From assembly GCA_028718405.1 (NCBI GenBank), contig JAQULV010000007.1, positions 1-13,149 on the forward strand: a stretch of 13,149 bases of DNA. Direction: 5' to 3'. Source of the stretch: Smithellaceae bacterium (GTDB lineage: Bacteria; Desulfobacterota; Syntrophia; Syntrophales; JAQULV01). The notes beneath the pieces were generated by a model. That model had not been told where the DNA came from, made no database searches, and saw only the letters and a program-made list of their open reading frames with translations. The position numbers were made by a program, and so were the translations under genes. Positions 1 to 6,257 of the stretch are shown here, one piece after another. Positions within the stretch are counted from its first letter, which is position 1. The number at the start of each line of letters is the position of its first letter.

Positions 1-443
1 CAGCGCAATGGAGGACGCCTGCCCCGGCCGACCTCGGACAGAATTCGACGTGGCGTGACAAAGACCCGGACCGCTATCTAGTTGTAAAAGGAGATTTCGA
101 CGGTGACGGTGAAGAAGATATCGCGCGGCTTCTGATCGACGACGAACACAACAAGATCGGTGTTTTTGTAGCACTGTCCTCGCGAGGTCGCAACGCCGCG
201 CCTTTGCAGGTCGAGACCATCGGGAACGAGAAGATGATCGAGATCTTCGGCATCGAACTCGTTAGTCCCGGCTCATACTGGACGGCTTGCGGAAAAGGTT
301 ATTGGAACTGCGCGAAAGACGAGCCGGCAAAGATCCACCTCACCCACCCGGCGATCAACCTGTTCAGCTACGAAAGCGCGAGCACCTATCTGATCTGGAA
401 CACCAAGCGAAAGAGATTCGTCAAGATCGTGATCAGCGACTAA
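1..443 (+). CDS. Secreted FG-GAP/VCBS-like hypothetical protein, C-terminal part
   Basis: The frame is open from base 3 to the TAA at 441-443, with no good start inside the window, so this is the last 147 codons of a longer gene. Near its left end is the sequence GDFDGDGEEDIARLL, an aspartate-rich DxDGDG loop of the kind that binds calcium in FG-GAP/VCBS or EF-hand-like repeats of secreted proteins. Further on are a CGKGYWNC segment with two cysteines and a tail ending in KIVISD. I recognise the general type (small secreted proteins carrying one GDFDGDG repeat) but know no function. The next gene runs convergently only 12 bases away, and no terminator is visible between them. A TTG at 204 could only give a 79-residue fragment lacking the calcium loop, so I reject it as the start. 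Confidence 0.7.
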   Translation, partial: AQWRTPAPADLGQNSTWRDKDPDRYLVVKGDFDGDGEEDIARLLIDDEHNKIGVFVALSSRGRNAAPLQVETIGNEKMIEIFGIELVSPGSYWTACGKGYWNCAKDEPAKIHLTHPAINLFSYESASTYLIWNTKRKRFVKIVISD

Positions 444-455
444 AAAGCTTGTCGT

Positions 456-845
456 CTATTCCAACCCGTCCAACGCAATATTCAGGGCATCTGTGGAGAT
501 CCTGATCTCGTTGAATGACAGCCACAGCGATTTCATCATGGTGGCCAGGCCGGCAACAAAGAGTACCTTCGTCGTATATTGCCACCCCAGCAGGATCGTA
601 AACATGCACAGGGTACAGGCCAGGATACTGATTACTCCGTAGGCCTGCATCTTGCGGATCAGCGTCAATCTTTCCCGCAAGCTGGAAATCTGCATCCTGA
701 TATTCTCGTTTCGGCCTTCGCCGTAAGATTTATGCAGTCCACGGATCAGGTTCGCCAGCGCAAGGAATCTGTTCGTGTATGCCAGCAGCAGCAGTGAGAT
801 CGCCGGAAATAACAATGCTGGGGAAGATAGACTGATTTCCACCAT
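456..845 (-). CDS. DUF2721 family inner-membrane protein
   Basis: This encodes a 129-residue integral membrane protein of the DUF2721 type, whose function is unknown. The N-terminus (MVEISLSSPALLFPAISLL) is the family's hallmark: a short polar start followed at once by a membrane segment containing SSPALLFPAISLLLLAYTNRF. A charged middle helix with QISSLRERLTLIRKMQ follows, then two further membrane segments at about residues 68-88 and 92-110. Length is normal for the family. The ATG at 845-843 is preceded by AGGAGG at ideal distance, and a near-consensus promoter lies upstream (891-919). It is transcribed alone, towards the secreted protein gene at the window edge. Confidence 0.9.
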   Translation of the reverse strand: MVEISLSSPALLFPAISLLLLAYTNRFLALANLIRGLHKSYGEGRNENIRMQISSLRERLTLIRKMQAYGVISILACTLCMFTILLGWQYTTKVLFVAGLATMMKSLWLSFNEIRISTDALNIALDGLE

Positions 846-890
846 GTCGGCCTCCTAAAGCCCATATCGATTTGTTACGTTTGGGCGCGG

Positions 891-919
891 AGTATAGGAG
901 GATCGAAGCCGGCTGTCAA
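891..919 (-). promoter_or_regulatory. Sigma-70-type promoter of the DUF2721 gene
   Basis: On the minus strand TTGACA (919-914) is followed after exactly 17 bases by TATACT (896-891). This is a perfect -35 box and a five-of-six -10 box at optimal spacing. The start of transcription would lie near 884, leaving a leader of about 40 bases that contains the AGGAGG site of the gene at 456-845. Confidence 0.8.
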
Positions 920-1070
920 TAGGCACTTCAATCTTACAATCCTGCTTCAGATACCCTTCCCCGCCTCCGGTGCGTCTTAAGTTTTTTCGACGGCGAAAAT
1001 GAAGCTTTCCCCGATTGTCATGAGGATGCCGCCGGGCGATGGTAGAGAAAAAGCTTCTGAGGAGGTCGCC

Positions 1071-1580
1071 GTGCGCAGCCAAGTTTCAAGAAAGCCCCTG
1101 GGAATGACTGACGGGAATCTCGCCTCGGAGATCGCCAAGGCGGTGGTTCTGGGATTCATCGCCGGTTTCTGCGCCACTCTGATCTTCCATCAACTGTCCC
1201 TGGAGATTCTGTGGCTGGCCGGAATTTCACCCTTCAGTCCCTTCTCGATGGTTCCCACAAAACCTTTCGGAGTACCTGCCGTCATCTCTCTTTCGTTCTG
1301 GGGTGGCGTGTGGGGAATAGTTCTGGCCTTGATCCACGGCTATTTCCCCGAGCGCGGTTACTGGCTTACCGTCTTTATCTTCGGAGGGATCCTGCCTTCT
1401 TTAGTCGCTCTGTTCATGGTCCTGCCGATGAAGGGCCAGCCCATGGGCGGAGGATGGCATCCAACACTTCTGCTCACCGCCTTCGTCATCAACGGCCTTT
1501 GGGGAGTGGGAACGGCGATCTTCCTCAGAGCCTTTGCCGGTGCCTCTGACGGCCGTTCTAAGACAAAAGACGACGGCTGA
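1071..1580 (+). CDS. Four-helix hypothetical membrane protein
   Basis: Predicted 169-residue inner-membrane protein of unknown function. The GTG at 1071 is chosen as start because TGAGGAGG lies just before it (1058-1065). The frame also extends to an ATG at 999, but that start has no ribosome site and adds a charged, unconvincing N-terminus. Four hydrophobic stretches are visible at about residues 22-42, 68-90, 97-117 and 132-155. The loop between the first two has a proline-rich PFSPFSMVPTKPFGVP stretch, and the second helix begins SLSFWGGVWGIVLALIHG. The C-terminus is short and charged (SDGRSKTKDDG). I recall similar short membrane proteins annotated only as hypothetical. It is followed by a promoter-bearing gap, so it is probably a single-gene transcript. 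Confidence 0.75.
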   Translation: MRSQVSRKPLGMTDGNLASEIAKAVVLGFIAGFCATLIFHQLSLEILWLAGISPFSPFSMVPTKPFGVPAVISLSFWGGVWGIVLALIHGYFPERGYWLTVFIFGGILPSLVALFMVLPMKGQPMGGGWHPTLLLTAFVINGLWGVGTAIFLRAFAGASDGRSKTKDDG

Positions 1581-1646
1581 TTACTTAGGCCCCCATATTT
1601 CATCGTACCTTTCCACCGTCATCCGTAGGGCGCCCCGCGCCTTTCC

Positions 1647-1673
1647 TTTACTTTTTCCCCTGGATAGTATAAT
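1647..1673 (+). promoter_or_regulatory. Probable promoter of the cysteine-rich secreted protein gene
   Basis: A perfect TATAAT is present at 1668-1673, about 60 bases ahead of the start codon at 1732. The best -35 candidate is TTTACT at 1647-1652, only 15 bases away, so the -35 element is weak or poorly spaced. The rest of the gap after the stop at 1580 holds nothing else recognisable. Confidence 0.45.
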
Positions 1674-1731
1674 TTTTCTCCACGTACCCGGGCAGTTCTC
1701 CCGGGAAATCCCGATCGATAAGGAGGTCGAG

Positions 1732-2295
1732 ATGAAAGCACCGAAAAAGAAAAGCGGCTCGTCGAATAACCTTTCCATCTGCTCCGCCGTGGTTCTCACT
1801 TTTGCCCTGCTTCTCTGGGCGCCGGGCCTCAAGGCTCAGAATCTGACCGGGCAATGGAGCGGCGTCGTAAACCAGACCGGCCCCGGCTCTCACCGTGAGA
1901 GCTACCCGGCGCGGATGAGCTTAAACGGAGCCACCGGAACAATGGACTACGACTCGCTGCACTGCGGCGGGCAGTTGACCTTCCTCAACAAGAGAGGCAC
2001 CGTCTATTACTATCAGGAGAGCCTCACCTACGGGCGCGACAAGTGCATCGACGGCGGTATGGTGGCGGTGGAACCCAACGGCAACGACGTTCAATGGGCC
2101 TGGAACGTCCCCGGTGTAACCGTGAGCGGAAGCCTCTCCGGATACCGCGAGATGCAGTCCTGCAACGAATGCTCGGCCGCCCGTGATCGCTGCTTTACCG
2201 GCTGCGACAGCAACCCCAACCTCCTGGACCGGAGCAACTGCGTCAACCGCTGCAACCAGGAATACCCCTGCGTAATGGGGTCGGACTGCAAATAA
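1732..2295 (+). CDS. Secreted cysteine-rich protein of unknown function
   Basis: Predicted 187-residue exported protein. The ATG at 1732 follows AAGGAGG at ideal distance; the longer frame from 1534 overlaps the previous gene and has no such site. A lysine-rich n-region and a hydrophobic core at about residues 17-32 end in GLKA/QN, a good signal peptidase I site. The mature part opens with a compact domain (LTGQWSGVV ... YPARMSLNGATG ... LHCGGQLTFL ... CIDGG ... VSGSLSGY), a pattern I have seen as an extracellular module in proteins of varied architecture but cannot name. The last 47 residues carry eight cysteines, spaced like a disulfide-rich or metal-binding knot. It has its own promoter. 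The short gap to the next gene (18 bases) allows co-transcription with the metallopeptidase. Confidence 0.8.
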   Translation: MKAPKKKSGSSNNLSICSAVVLTFALLLWAPGLKAQNLTGQWSGVVNQTGPGSHRESYPARMSLNGATGTMDYDSLHCGGQLTFLNKRGTVYYYQESLTYGRDKCIDGGMVAVEPNGNDVQWAWNVPGVTVSGSLSGYREMQSCNECSAARDRCFTGCDSNPNLLDRSNCVNRCNQEYPCVMGSDCK

Positions 2296-2313
2296 CGGCG
2301 TGTGACTTAAAGG

Positions 2314-2682
2314 ATGAAGCTCAGCGAGTCACAGTTCGATAAGGCCGTGAAGCGGGCCATAGCGCGGATACCGGAAGAAATCGGCGCCCACCTGGAGAAT
2401 ATCGTCATCTCGGTGCGCAAGCGGCCCTCGCAGGAAATCCTGGCCGAGTTCGATCCGGCCGACGGCCCGCTGCTGGGGCTTTACCAGGGCCGTTCGCTGA
2501 ACGACCGGTCCGCCACTTACCCGCCGCTGTACCCCGACACGATCTTCATCTTCCAGGAAGCGCTGGAGGAGATGTGTGAAACGATGGAAGAGTTGGAGGA
2601 GGAGATCGAGTTGACGGTAGTTCACGAGATCGCGCATTTCATCGGTTTTGGCGAAGAGCAGCTTGAGGAGCTGGGTTACTGA
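2314..2682 (+). CDS. Minimal zincin-type metallopeptidase (DUF1025-like)
   Basis: This encodes a 122-residue protein of the small, soluble 'metallopeptidase family' (DUF1025/Zincin_1) type. The zinc site is VVHEIAHFIGFGEEQLEELGY at the very C-terminus, with HExxH at residues 104-108 (His104, Glu105, His108). Family members usually end in a closely similar HEIxHxxGxxEExLEELG block. The middle contains the family-like stretch GLYQGRSLNDRS and LPDTIFIF-like residues (YPDTIFIFQEAL). Length is typical. In vivo substrates of this family are not established to my knowledge. The ATG is preceded by AAAGG directly abutting the start, a weak ribosome site. It lies 32 bases ahead of the Fic gene and is probably co-transcribed with it. 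Confidence 0.88.
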   Translation: MKLSESQFDKAVKRAIARIPEEIGAHLENIVISVRKRPSQEILAEFDPADGPLLGLYQGRSLNDRSATYPPLYPDTIFIFQEALEEMCETMEELEEEIELTVVHEIAHFIGFGEEQLEELGY

Positions 2683-2714
2683 AAGCTGACCCGCTTACAT
2701 CAGGATTACACCTC

Positions 2715-3374
2715 ATGAGAGAAACGGGACGCTACGATACATCCGATCTCGTCGAGAACCAGCACCAGCCGGGCTCGCGCGGGCGAGTCCTCAGAAACCT
2801 CGTCGCTGCCAAAACCGTTCGGGAGATAAACGCCGCCGAATACCGCGAATTCAAGAGGCTCACGCGCGAGGCGATTCACGCCTACGACCGGGATCATATC
2901 TTCACGGCCGAAGATCTCCGCGCGCTCCATCGGAGCTGGCTGCAACCCATCTATCCCTGGGCGGGGCAATACCGTCAAGTGGTAATGAGCAAGGGCGGTT
3001 TTACCTTTGCCTTCCCGGAATTCATCCCGAAGCTCATGGGCGAACTGGAGGAAGAGGTCCTCCGTCGCTACACGCCCTGCCGTGGTCGCCAGGATGACGA
3101 CCTCGCCTGGGCGCTGGCTGTCGTCCACACGGAGCTGCTCTTGATCCATCCCTTCCGGGAGGGGAACGGACGGATCGCACGGCTGCTGGCCATGCTCATG
3201 GCCTTGCAGGCGGGAATGCCGCCTTTGGATTTCAGCGGGATAAAGGGCAAGAAGAGAGAAGATTATTTTTCGGCCGTCCGGGCCGGATTGGACAAGGAAT
3301 ACGGTCCCATGAAGGGCATCTTTAACGACGTTCTGCTTCTGACCTTGAAGACCTGCGCGGCGCGGGCTTCTTAG
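2715..3374 (+). CDS. Fic/DOC family protein (probable AMP-transferase)
   Basis: Predicted 219-residue Fic protein. Fic enzymes transfer AMP or a related group from a nucleotide to a target hydroxyl. The complete active-site motif HPFREGNGRIAR is present, with the catalytic histidine at residue 145. Upstream are the usual Fic-fold elements: FTAEDLRALHRSWLQPIYPWAGQYR, in which the helix and the WAGQYR block are typical, and a substrate-loop segment VVMSKGGFTFAF. The N-terminal HQPGSRGRVLRNLV is characteristic of a common chromosomal Fic subfamily. An N-terminal SDLVEN (residues 10-15) formally matches the inhibitory pattern [S/T]xxxE[G/N], but whether it sits in an inhibitory helix cannot be judged. 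The gene follows the metallopeptidase at 32 bases and its 3' end overlaps a convergent small gene by 53 bases. Confidence 0.93.
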   Translation: MRETGRYDTSDLVENQHQPGSRGRVLRNLVAAKTVREINAAEYREFKRLTREAIHAYDRDHIFTAEDLRALHRSWLQPIYPWAGQYRQVVMSKGGFTFAFPEFIPKLMGELEEEVLRRYTPCRGRQDDDLAWALAVVHTELLLIHPFREGNGRIARLLAMLMALQAGMPPLDFSGIKGKKREDYFSAVRAGLDKEYGPMKGIFNDVLLLTLKTCAARAS

Positions 3375-3531
3375 CGATCTTTTTCCCCGGTTTGCAGGGT
3401 GCCTCGTCCAAACCCTGGCAGCAGATATCCTCCACGGCAAAAGATGAAATGATGGCCTGCATCAGAGCGGCCTCGCGCACCATGGGATCTTTCAGATAGG
3501 GATTGGTCTCGACGAGCTTTTTCTTTTTCAC
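3322..3531 (-). CDS. Small Fic-associated protein, candidate Fic inhibitor
   Basis: Small protein of 69 residues if the GTG at 3531-3529 is used, or 79 from the TTG at 3561. The core, KKKKLVETNPYLKDP followed by REAALMQAIISSFAVED, resembles short proteins I recall beside Fic genes, which share a NPYLKDP block and a helix ending SSxAxEG. In Fic biology, [S/T]xxxE[G/N] is the inhibitory helix motif whose glutamate blocks the nucleotide site. Here SFAVED matches except for Asp instead of Gly/Asn. The tail is lysine- and arginine-rich (KPGKKIAKKPAPRRSSRS). I prefer GTG because homologue-like sequence starts there and TATACT lies just upstream (3543-3538), which would give a nearly leaderless message; no Shine-Dalgarno site is visible. 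Its 3' end overlaps the Fic gene tail-to-tail. The gene assignment is good, the antitoxin role an inference. Confidence 0.6.
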   Translation of the reverse strand: MKKKKLVETNPYLKDPMVREAALMQAIISSFAVEDICCQGLDEAPCKPGKKIAKKPAPRRSSRSEAERR

Positions 3532-3648
3532 GCGCGGAGTATATCTCAAATGCAGTGACAATGCACCATATATTTGTCGGGATCGCTCACAGCGCCGTTC
3601 GTCTTGATTGCCGTAACTGCAAAGACGGGCATTGTAGAGGGAATGTAT

Positions 3649-3767
3649 CCCCGCTTTCGCGGGGATGACAGAATTTACGGATCACTATTTACCACAGCAC
3701 GAGCCTGGATTTCCGCTGCGGTCTATCCCCCGTATCAAGTACGGGGCAGGCAACGCGAAAGCGGGGA
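3649..3767. repeat. REP-like palindromic repeat cluster in gene-free stretch
   Basis: The stretch from about 3575 to 3821 has no convincing gene. It contains a 16-base perfect palindromic hairpin CCCCGC-TTTC-GCGGGG at 3649-3664 and a second hairpin CCCCGTA-TCAAG-TACGGGG at 3728-3746. At 3754-3767 CGCGAAAGCGGGGA is an exact inverted copy of 14 bases of the first hairpin (3648-3661). Flanking ATGACAG and GGAATGAC words are typical of dispersed bacterial intergenic repeats of the 'CGAAAGCGGGAATGAC' kind. The cluster lies between two convergent or unrelated units and could also act in transcript ends. Short open frames crossing it are not considered genes. Confidence 0.7.
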
Positions 3768-3821
3768 CAGGAATGACGGGACATGCCGTGACGCTGCTTT
3801 TCAGAGGAAGGCTAAACGGCG

Positions 3822-4538
3822 TTAAGGAATCGGCTGGATCCACTTGCTGAGATCGCCGTCATAGAACCACCGGTCCACAAAACCGCGACGGCGCACGAAG
3901 ACAGGGTTCCTCGCCCAGGCCGAGAGGTCTTCGTAGGCATCGTGGATCGCCCGGAAAGTAACGGCATCGCCGCCCAGGTCAGGATGGTGGGTCTTCGCTT
4001 GCCGGCGGTACGCGTTCTTGATGATCTTCCCCAGGTCGGGCTGAACGAGATGGGCGCGGCTCAGCCGCAAGTGAGAGAGAGATGAAGGTTTGATACTCGC
4101 TACATGCACGGCCGAGGGTCTCACCGTGAAGATCGAGGAATCCTTCTTTTCGGCGTACTTGAGGACGTGGTCCGAAGCGAGATGCCTCCTCTTCGTCCTG
4201 CGTTTTTCCTTCCACCAGATGTCTCCCAGCAGATTCGCCATGTCGCTGAAATCGTCGGCCGGTTTGCGCCCGGGCGTCCGCCGGAAGTGGAAGCTTAAGA
4301 CCTCGCTTCTGCCGTAGGGCATCATGTCCATCACGATCTCGTCTTCGGAGAAATAGAAGGTCGCGAAGCGGACATTCAGCGCCTTGATAAGACCGATCCG
4401 GACATCCAGTTTGTACTGGAGTTTGCGGCGGCAGGCGAGCGAGCAGTATTTGCGTCGACCGATGTCGACCGTCGTCCCGCAGGACAGGCACCGACGTACC
4501 TTCTTTCCTCTCGCTTTGTCGCTTAACACCAGATCCAT
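3822..4538 (-). CDS. Zinc-finger and J-domain protein (DnaJ-like)
   Basis: Predicted 238-residue soluble protein with an unusual order of domains. An N-terminal zinc-binding module has CLSC (Cys17, Cys20) and YCSLAC (Cys32, Cys36). A central region of about 110 residues, which I do not recognise, follows. A J-domain lies near the C-terminus: a basic helix (LGKIIKNAYRRQAKTH), the invariant HPD at residues 185-187, then LGGDAVTFRAIHDAYEDLSAW. J-domains recruit and stimulate Hsp70 (DnaK); the rest of the protein would choose the client. There is no Gly/Phe region and no DnaJ-type four-repeat zinc domain, so this is not DnaJ itself. The ATG at 4538-4536 is preceded by AAGGTGAG, and a strong promoter lies at 4562-4589. 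It is transcribed alone. Confidence 0.85.
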   Translation of the reverse strand: MDLVLSDKARGKKVRRCLSCGTTVDIGRRKYCSLACRRKLQYKLDVRIGLIKALNVRFATFYFSEDEIVMDMMPYGRSEVLSFHFRRTPGRKPADDFSDMANLLGDIWWKEKRRTKRRHLASDHVLKYAEKKDSSIFTVRPSAVHVASIKPSSLSHLRLSRAHLVQPDLGKIIKNAYRRQAKTHHPDLGGDAVTFRAIHDAYEDLSAWARNPVFVRRRGFVDRWFYDGDLSKWIQPIP

Positions 4539-4554
4539 CAGAACTCACCTTTCG

Positions 4555-4586
4555 GGCCGGCATTATACAGTTTAGCGGCCGGCATT
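4555..4586. repeat. 10-bp direct repeats overlapping a promoter (candidate operator)
   Basis: GGCCGGCATT occurs at 4555-4564 and again at 4577-4586, a shift of 22 bases, or about two helical turns. One copy overlaps the -10 box and the other the -35 box of the J-domain gene, as expected for a repressor site. Each copy contains the self-complementary core GGCC/GCCGGC. A related TACCGGCCAT lies at 4641-4650. The binding protein is unknown. Confidence 0.4.
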
Positions 4587-4589
4587 CAA
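4562..4589 (-). promoter_or_regulatory. Promoter of the J-domain gene
   Basis: On the minus strand TTGAAT (4589-4584) is followed after 16 bases by a perfect TATAAT (4567-4562). The predicted transcription start lies near 4555, giving a short leader of under 20 bases that holds the AAGGTGAG ribosome site. Both boxes overlap copies of a direct repeat (4555-4586). Confidence 0.7.
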
Positions 4590-4743
4590 CCATAAATTAC
4601 AGGATAGATAAAGACGCCCCCGAGGGAAAGGGATTTATTTTACCGGCCATAAAAAGGTGTAATGTTTTCCTTGAGCCTCCCCGGAAAAGGTGATAGGAAC
4701 ATGGCCACAGTTGCTTAAATATCGCGCAGTAATTCGGTTCGGA

Positions 4744-5646
4744 ATGTCAAAATATAAGGTAATTCTTTTGACGCTGGCCCTGCTCATCTTGACCGGCGTT
4801 TTTTATGCCACGGGCACCATCTCGGAGCCCGCGGCGTCGCCCACTGATCCATCCCAGGAAGATCTGTCGCGCATCGAATACCCCAGCCAGGAAAATATCA
4901 ACTGGAAGCCCTATTTCATCAGGCCCCAGGACGATCTGGAGCGCCTGTTCGGCAAGGACTGGATCACCGTCGCGAGATTCAATAGGCTGGATCGGCGTCA
5001 CGCCTACCCCGGCGTCACACTCAAGGTGCCCGACGATATCGCTTCCGCACGCACCTATACACCCATGCCCGCCGTGTACGAATCAGCCGTGCCTTACAGA
5101 AAGTATATTCTTATCAACCTGACGGAACAGTGGATGGGCGCTTACGAAAACGGAAGACTCGTCTTCTCGATGCCAGCCGCGACCGGTATGGAAGGGCATC
5201 CCACGCCGACCGGTCTCTTCCGCGTCGACGCCCGCGACCGCAACCACACCTCGTCCATGTACAAGACGCCGGATGAAAAGCAGCAATACCCTATGGATTA
5301 CGCGATCCGTTTCTACGTGGGACCCGACAACATCGCCTACTGGATCCACGCCCGCGACCTCCCGGGCCGTCCCATATCCCACGGCTGTATCGGCGTCTAC
5401 GACGAAACCATGCAAAAGCGGGTCTACGGCACTCCGGATAAGCCGGTGCTCTGCGACGCCAAGAAGCTCTACGATTGGGCAACCGCCGAAGGCGCCGCCT
5501 TCGACTCCGGTATGGCGGAGCCGGTAAGCGACGGGCCATTCGTGGAGATCAAGGGTGAGCTGCCGCATTATCGCGCCACCCTGGGAGGGATCTTCTCTTT
5601 CCTTTACGGTAAACAGGAAAGCAGACATATAAGTGGCCCCCGGTAA
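4744..5646 (+). CDS. L,D-transpeptidase (YkuD family) with LysM-like domain
   Basis: Predicted 300-residue envelope enzyme that would cross-link or anchor peptidoglycan. Near the N-terminus is one hydrophobic segment (KVILLTLALLILTGVFYATG), a signal peptide or membrane anchor. A LysM-like region follows (YFIRPQDDLERLF ... VARFNRLDRRHAYPGVTLKVP). The YkuD domain starts at about residue 117 (YILINLTEQWMGAYENGRLV) and has the catalytic block WIHARDLPGRPISHGCIGVY, with His202, His213 and Cys215. The ATG at 4744 is chosen because it gives the best signal sequence; its ribosome site is weak. The frame extends to a GTG at 4690, and the strong site AAAAGG there also precedes a five-codon frame (4701-4718, MATVA), which might be a leader peptide. 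A hairpin but no U-run follows the gene. Confidence 0.9.
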   Translation: MSKYKVILLTLALLILTGVFYATGTISEPAASPTDPSQEDLSRIEYPSQENINWKPYFIRPQDDLERLFGKDWITVARFNRLDRRHAYPGVTLKVPDDIASARTYTPMPAVYESAVPYRKYILINLTEQWMGAYENGRLVFSMPAATGMEGHPTPTGLFRVDARDRNHTSSMYKTPDEKQQYPMDYAIRFYVGPDNIAYWIHARDLPGRPISHGCIGVYDETMQKRVYGTPDKPVLCDAKKLYDWATAEGAAFDSGMAEPVSDGPFVEIKGELPHYRATLGGIFSFLYGKQESRHISGPR

Positions 5647-5664
5647 CACCAGGGCAAGAGATTA

Positions 5665-5684
5665 AGGGACGCCGAGCCGTCCCT
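5665..5684 (+). other. Short hairpin between transpeptidase and SCP2-like gene
   Basis: AGGGACG (5665-5671) pairs perfectly with CGTCCCT (5678-5684) around a six-base loop. It is followed by CTAAATAAG rather than a T-tract, so it is not a standard intrinsic terminator. It may protect or separate the transcripts on either side. No good promoter is visible in the 66-base gap, so partial read-through from the transpeptidase gene into the dehydrogenase cluster is possible. Confidence 0.35.
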
Positions 5685-5712
5685 CTAAATAAGAAAGACA
5701 AGGGGAGTAGCT

Positions 5713-6240
5713 ATGAAAGATTTCAAGGAAATTAAAGCCGGGAGCAAGCCCGTCCAAAAGCTCTACGTTGCCGTCATGCTGTGGTTTGTGGGAAGGGCTA
5801 TCCAGGCGGCCGCCCGGATCGACGACGATGTCAGGAAGGAGTTCGCCGCCCTGCCCGAAGGCTTCACCTTTTCGCTTACCGTCGAGCCCAACGGTCCGGC
5901 GATGATCGTCGGCAAGGCAGACGGCCGGGTCAAGTACCTGGGCTGGAATCCCGAAGGCAAGAAGATCGATCTGAAGCTCAGGGTCAAGGGAATCGAGCAG
6001 GCCATGCTCATGTTCACATTCCAGGAAAGCACCGCCATGGCCAATGCGCGCGTACGTCTCGTCGCTGACGGCGAGGTGCCCTTCGCGTTGGCCGTCATCC
6101 GTGTCCTGGATATCGTCGAGGTTTACCTCCTTCCCAAATTGATCGCACAGCTCGCCGTGAAGAGGTACCCCGCCTGGAACTTCCAACGTAAATACGTCGG
6201 CCGCGCCAGAGTCTACCTTCGTTCCCTGTTGGGTTATTAA
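5713..6240 (+). CDS. SCP2-like (sterol carrier type) lipid-binding protein
   Basis: Predicted 175-residue cytosolic protein and first gene of the dehydrogenase cluster. The ATG follows AAGGGGAG at good distance. The central part (FTFSLTVEPNGPAMIVGKADGR ... LGWNPEGKKIDLKLRVKGIEQAMLMFTFQESTAMANARVRLVADGEVPFA) has the alternating pattern of an SCP2 sterol-carrier fold: a beta-sheet presenting a hydrophobic pocket, with helices before and after. The segment VLDIVEVYLLPKLIAQLAVKRYPAW reads like an amphipathic C-terminal helix. SCP2 proteins bind acyl chains, sterols or similar hydrophobic ligands, and have no catalytic motif. The match is by pattern only. The next gene begins 17 bases later, so co-transcription with the two dehydrogenases is very likely, which points to a hydrophobic substrate for them. 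Confidence 0.6.
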   Translation: MKDFKEIKAGSKPVQKLYVAVMLWFVGRAIQAAARIDDDVRKEFAALPEGFTFSLTVEPNGPAMIVGKADGRVKYLGWNPEGKKIDLKLRVKGIEQAMLMFTFQESTAMANARVRLVADGEVPFALAVIRVLDIVEVYLLPKLIAQLAVKRYPAWNFQRKYVGRARVYLRSLLGY

Positions 6241-6257
6241 CGATAAGGAGTTTCGCT

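Noticed and set aside
885..3543. The 12-base word GCGCGGAGTATA shared by 885-896 and 3532-3543, both at minus-strand -10 positions
   Set aside because: Several identical 12-base pairs are expected by chance in a window this size, and only the first site has a good -35 box, so a shared regulator is not supported.
3640..3780. CRISPR-like array
   Set aside because: The repeats are unevenly spaced, of two kinds and in opposite orientations, with no regular spacers or cas genes.
3574..3850. Short plus-strand frames of 61-83 codons in the repeat region
   Set aside because: They read through palindromic repeats, lack ribosome sites and show no protein-like pattern.
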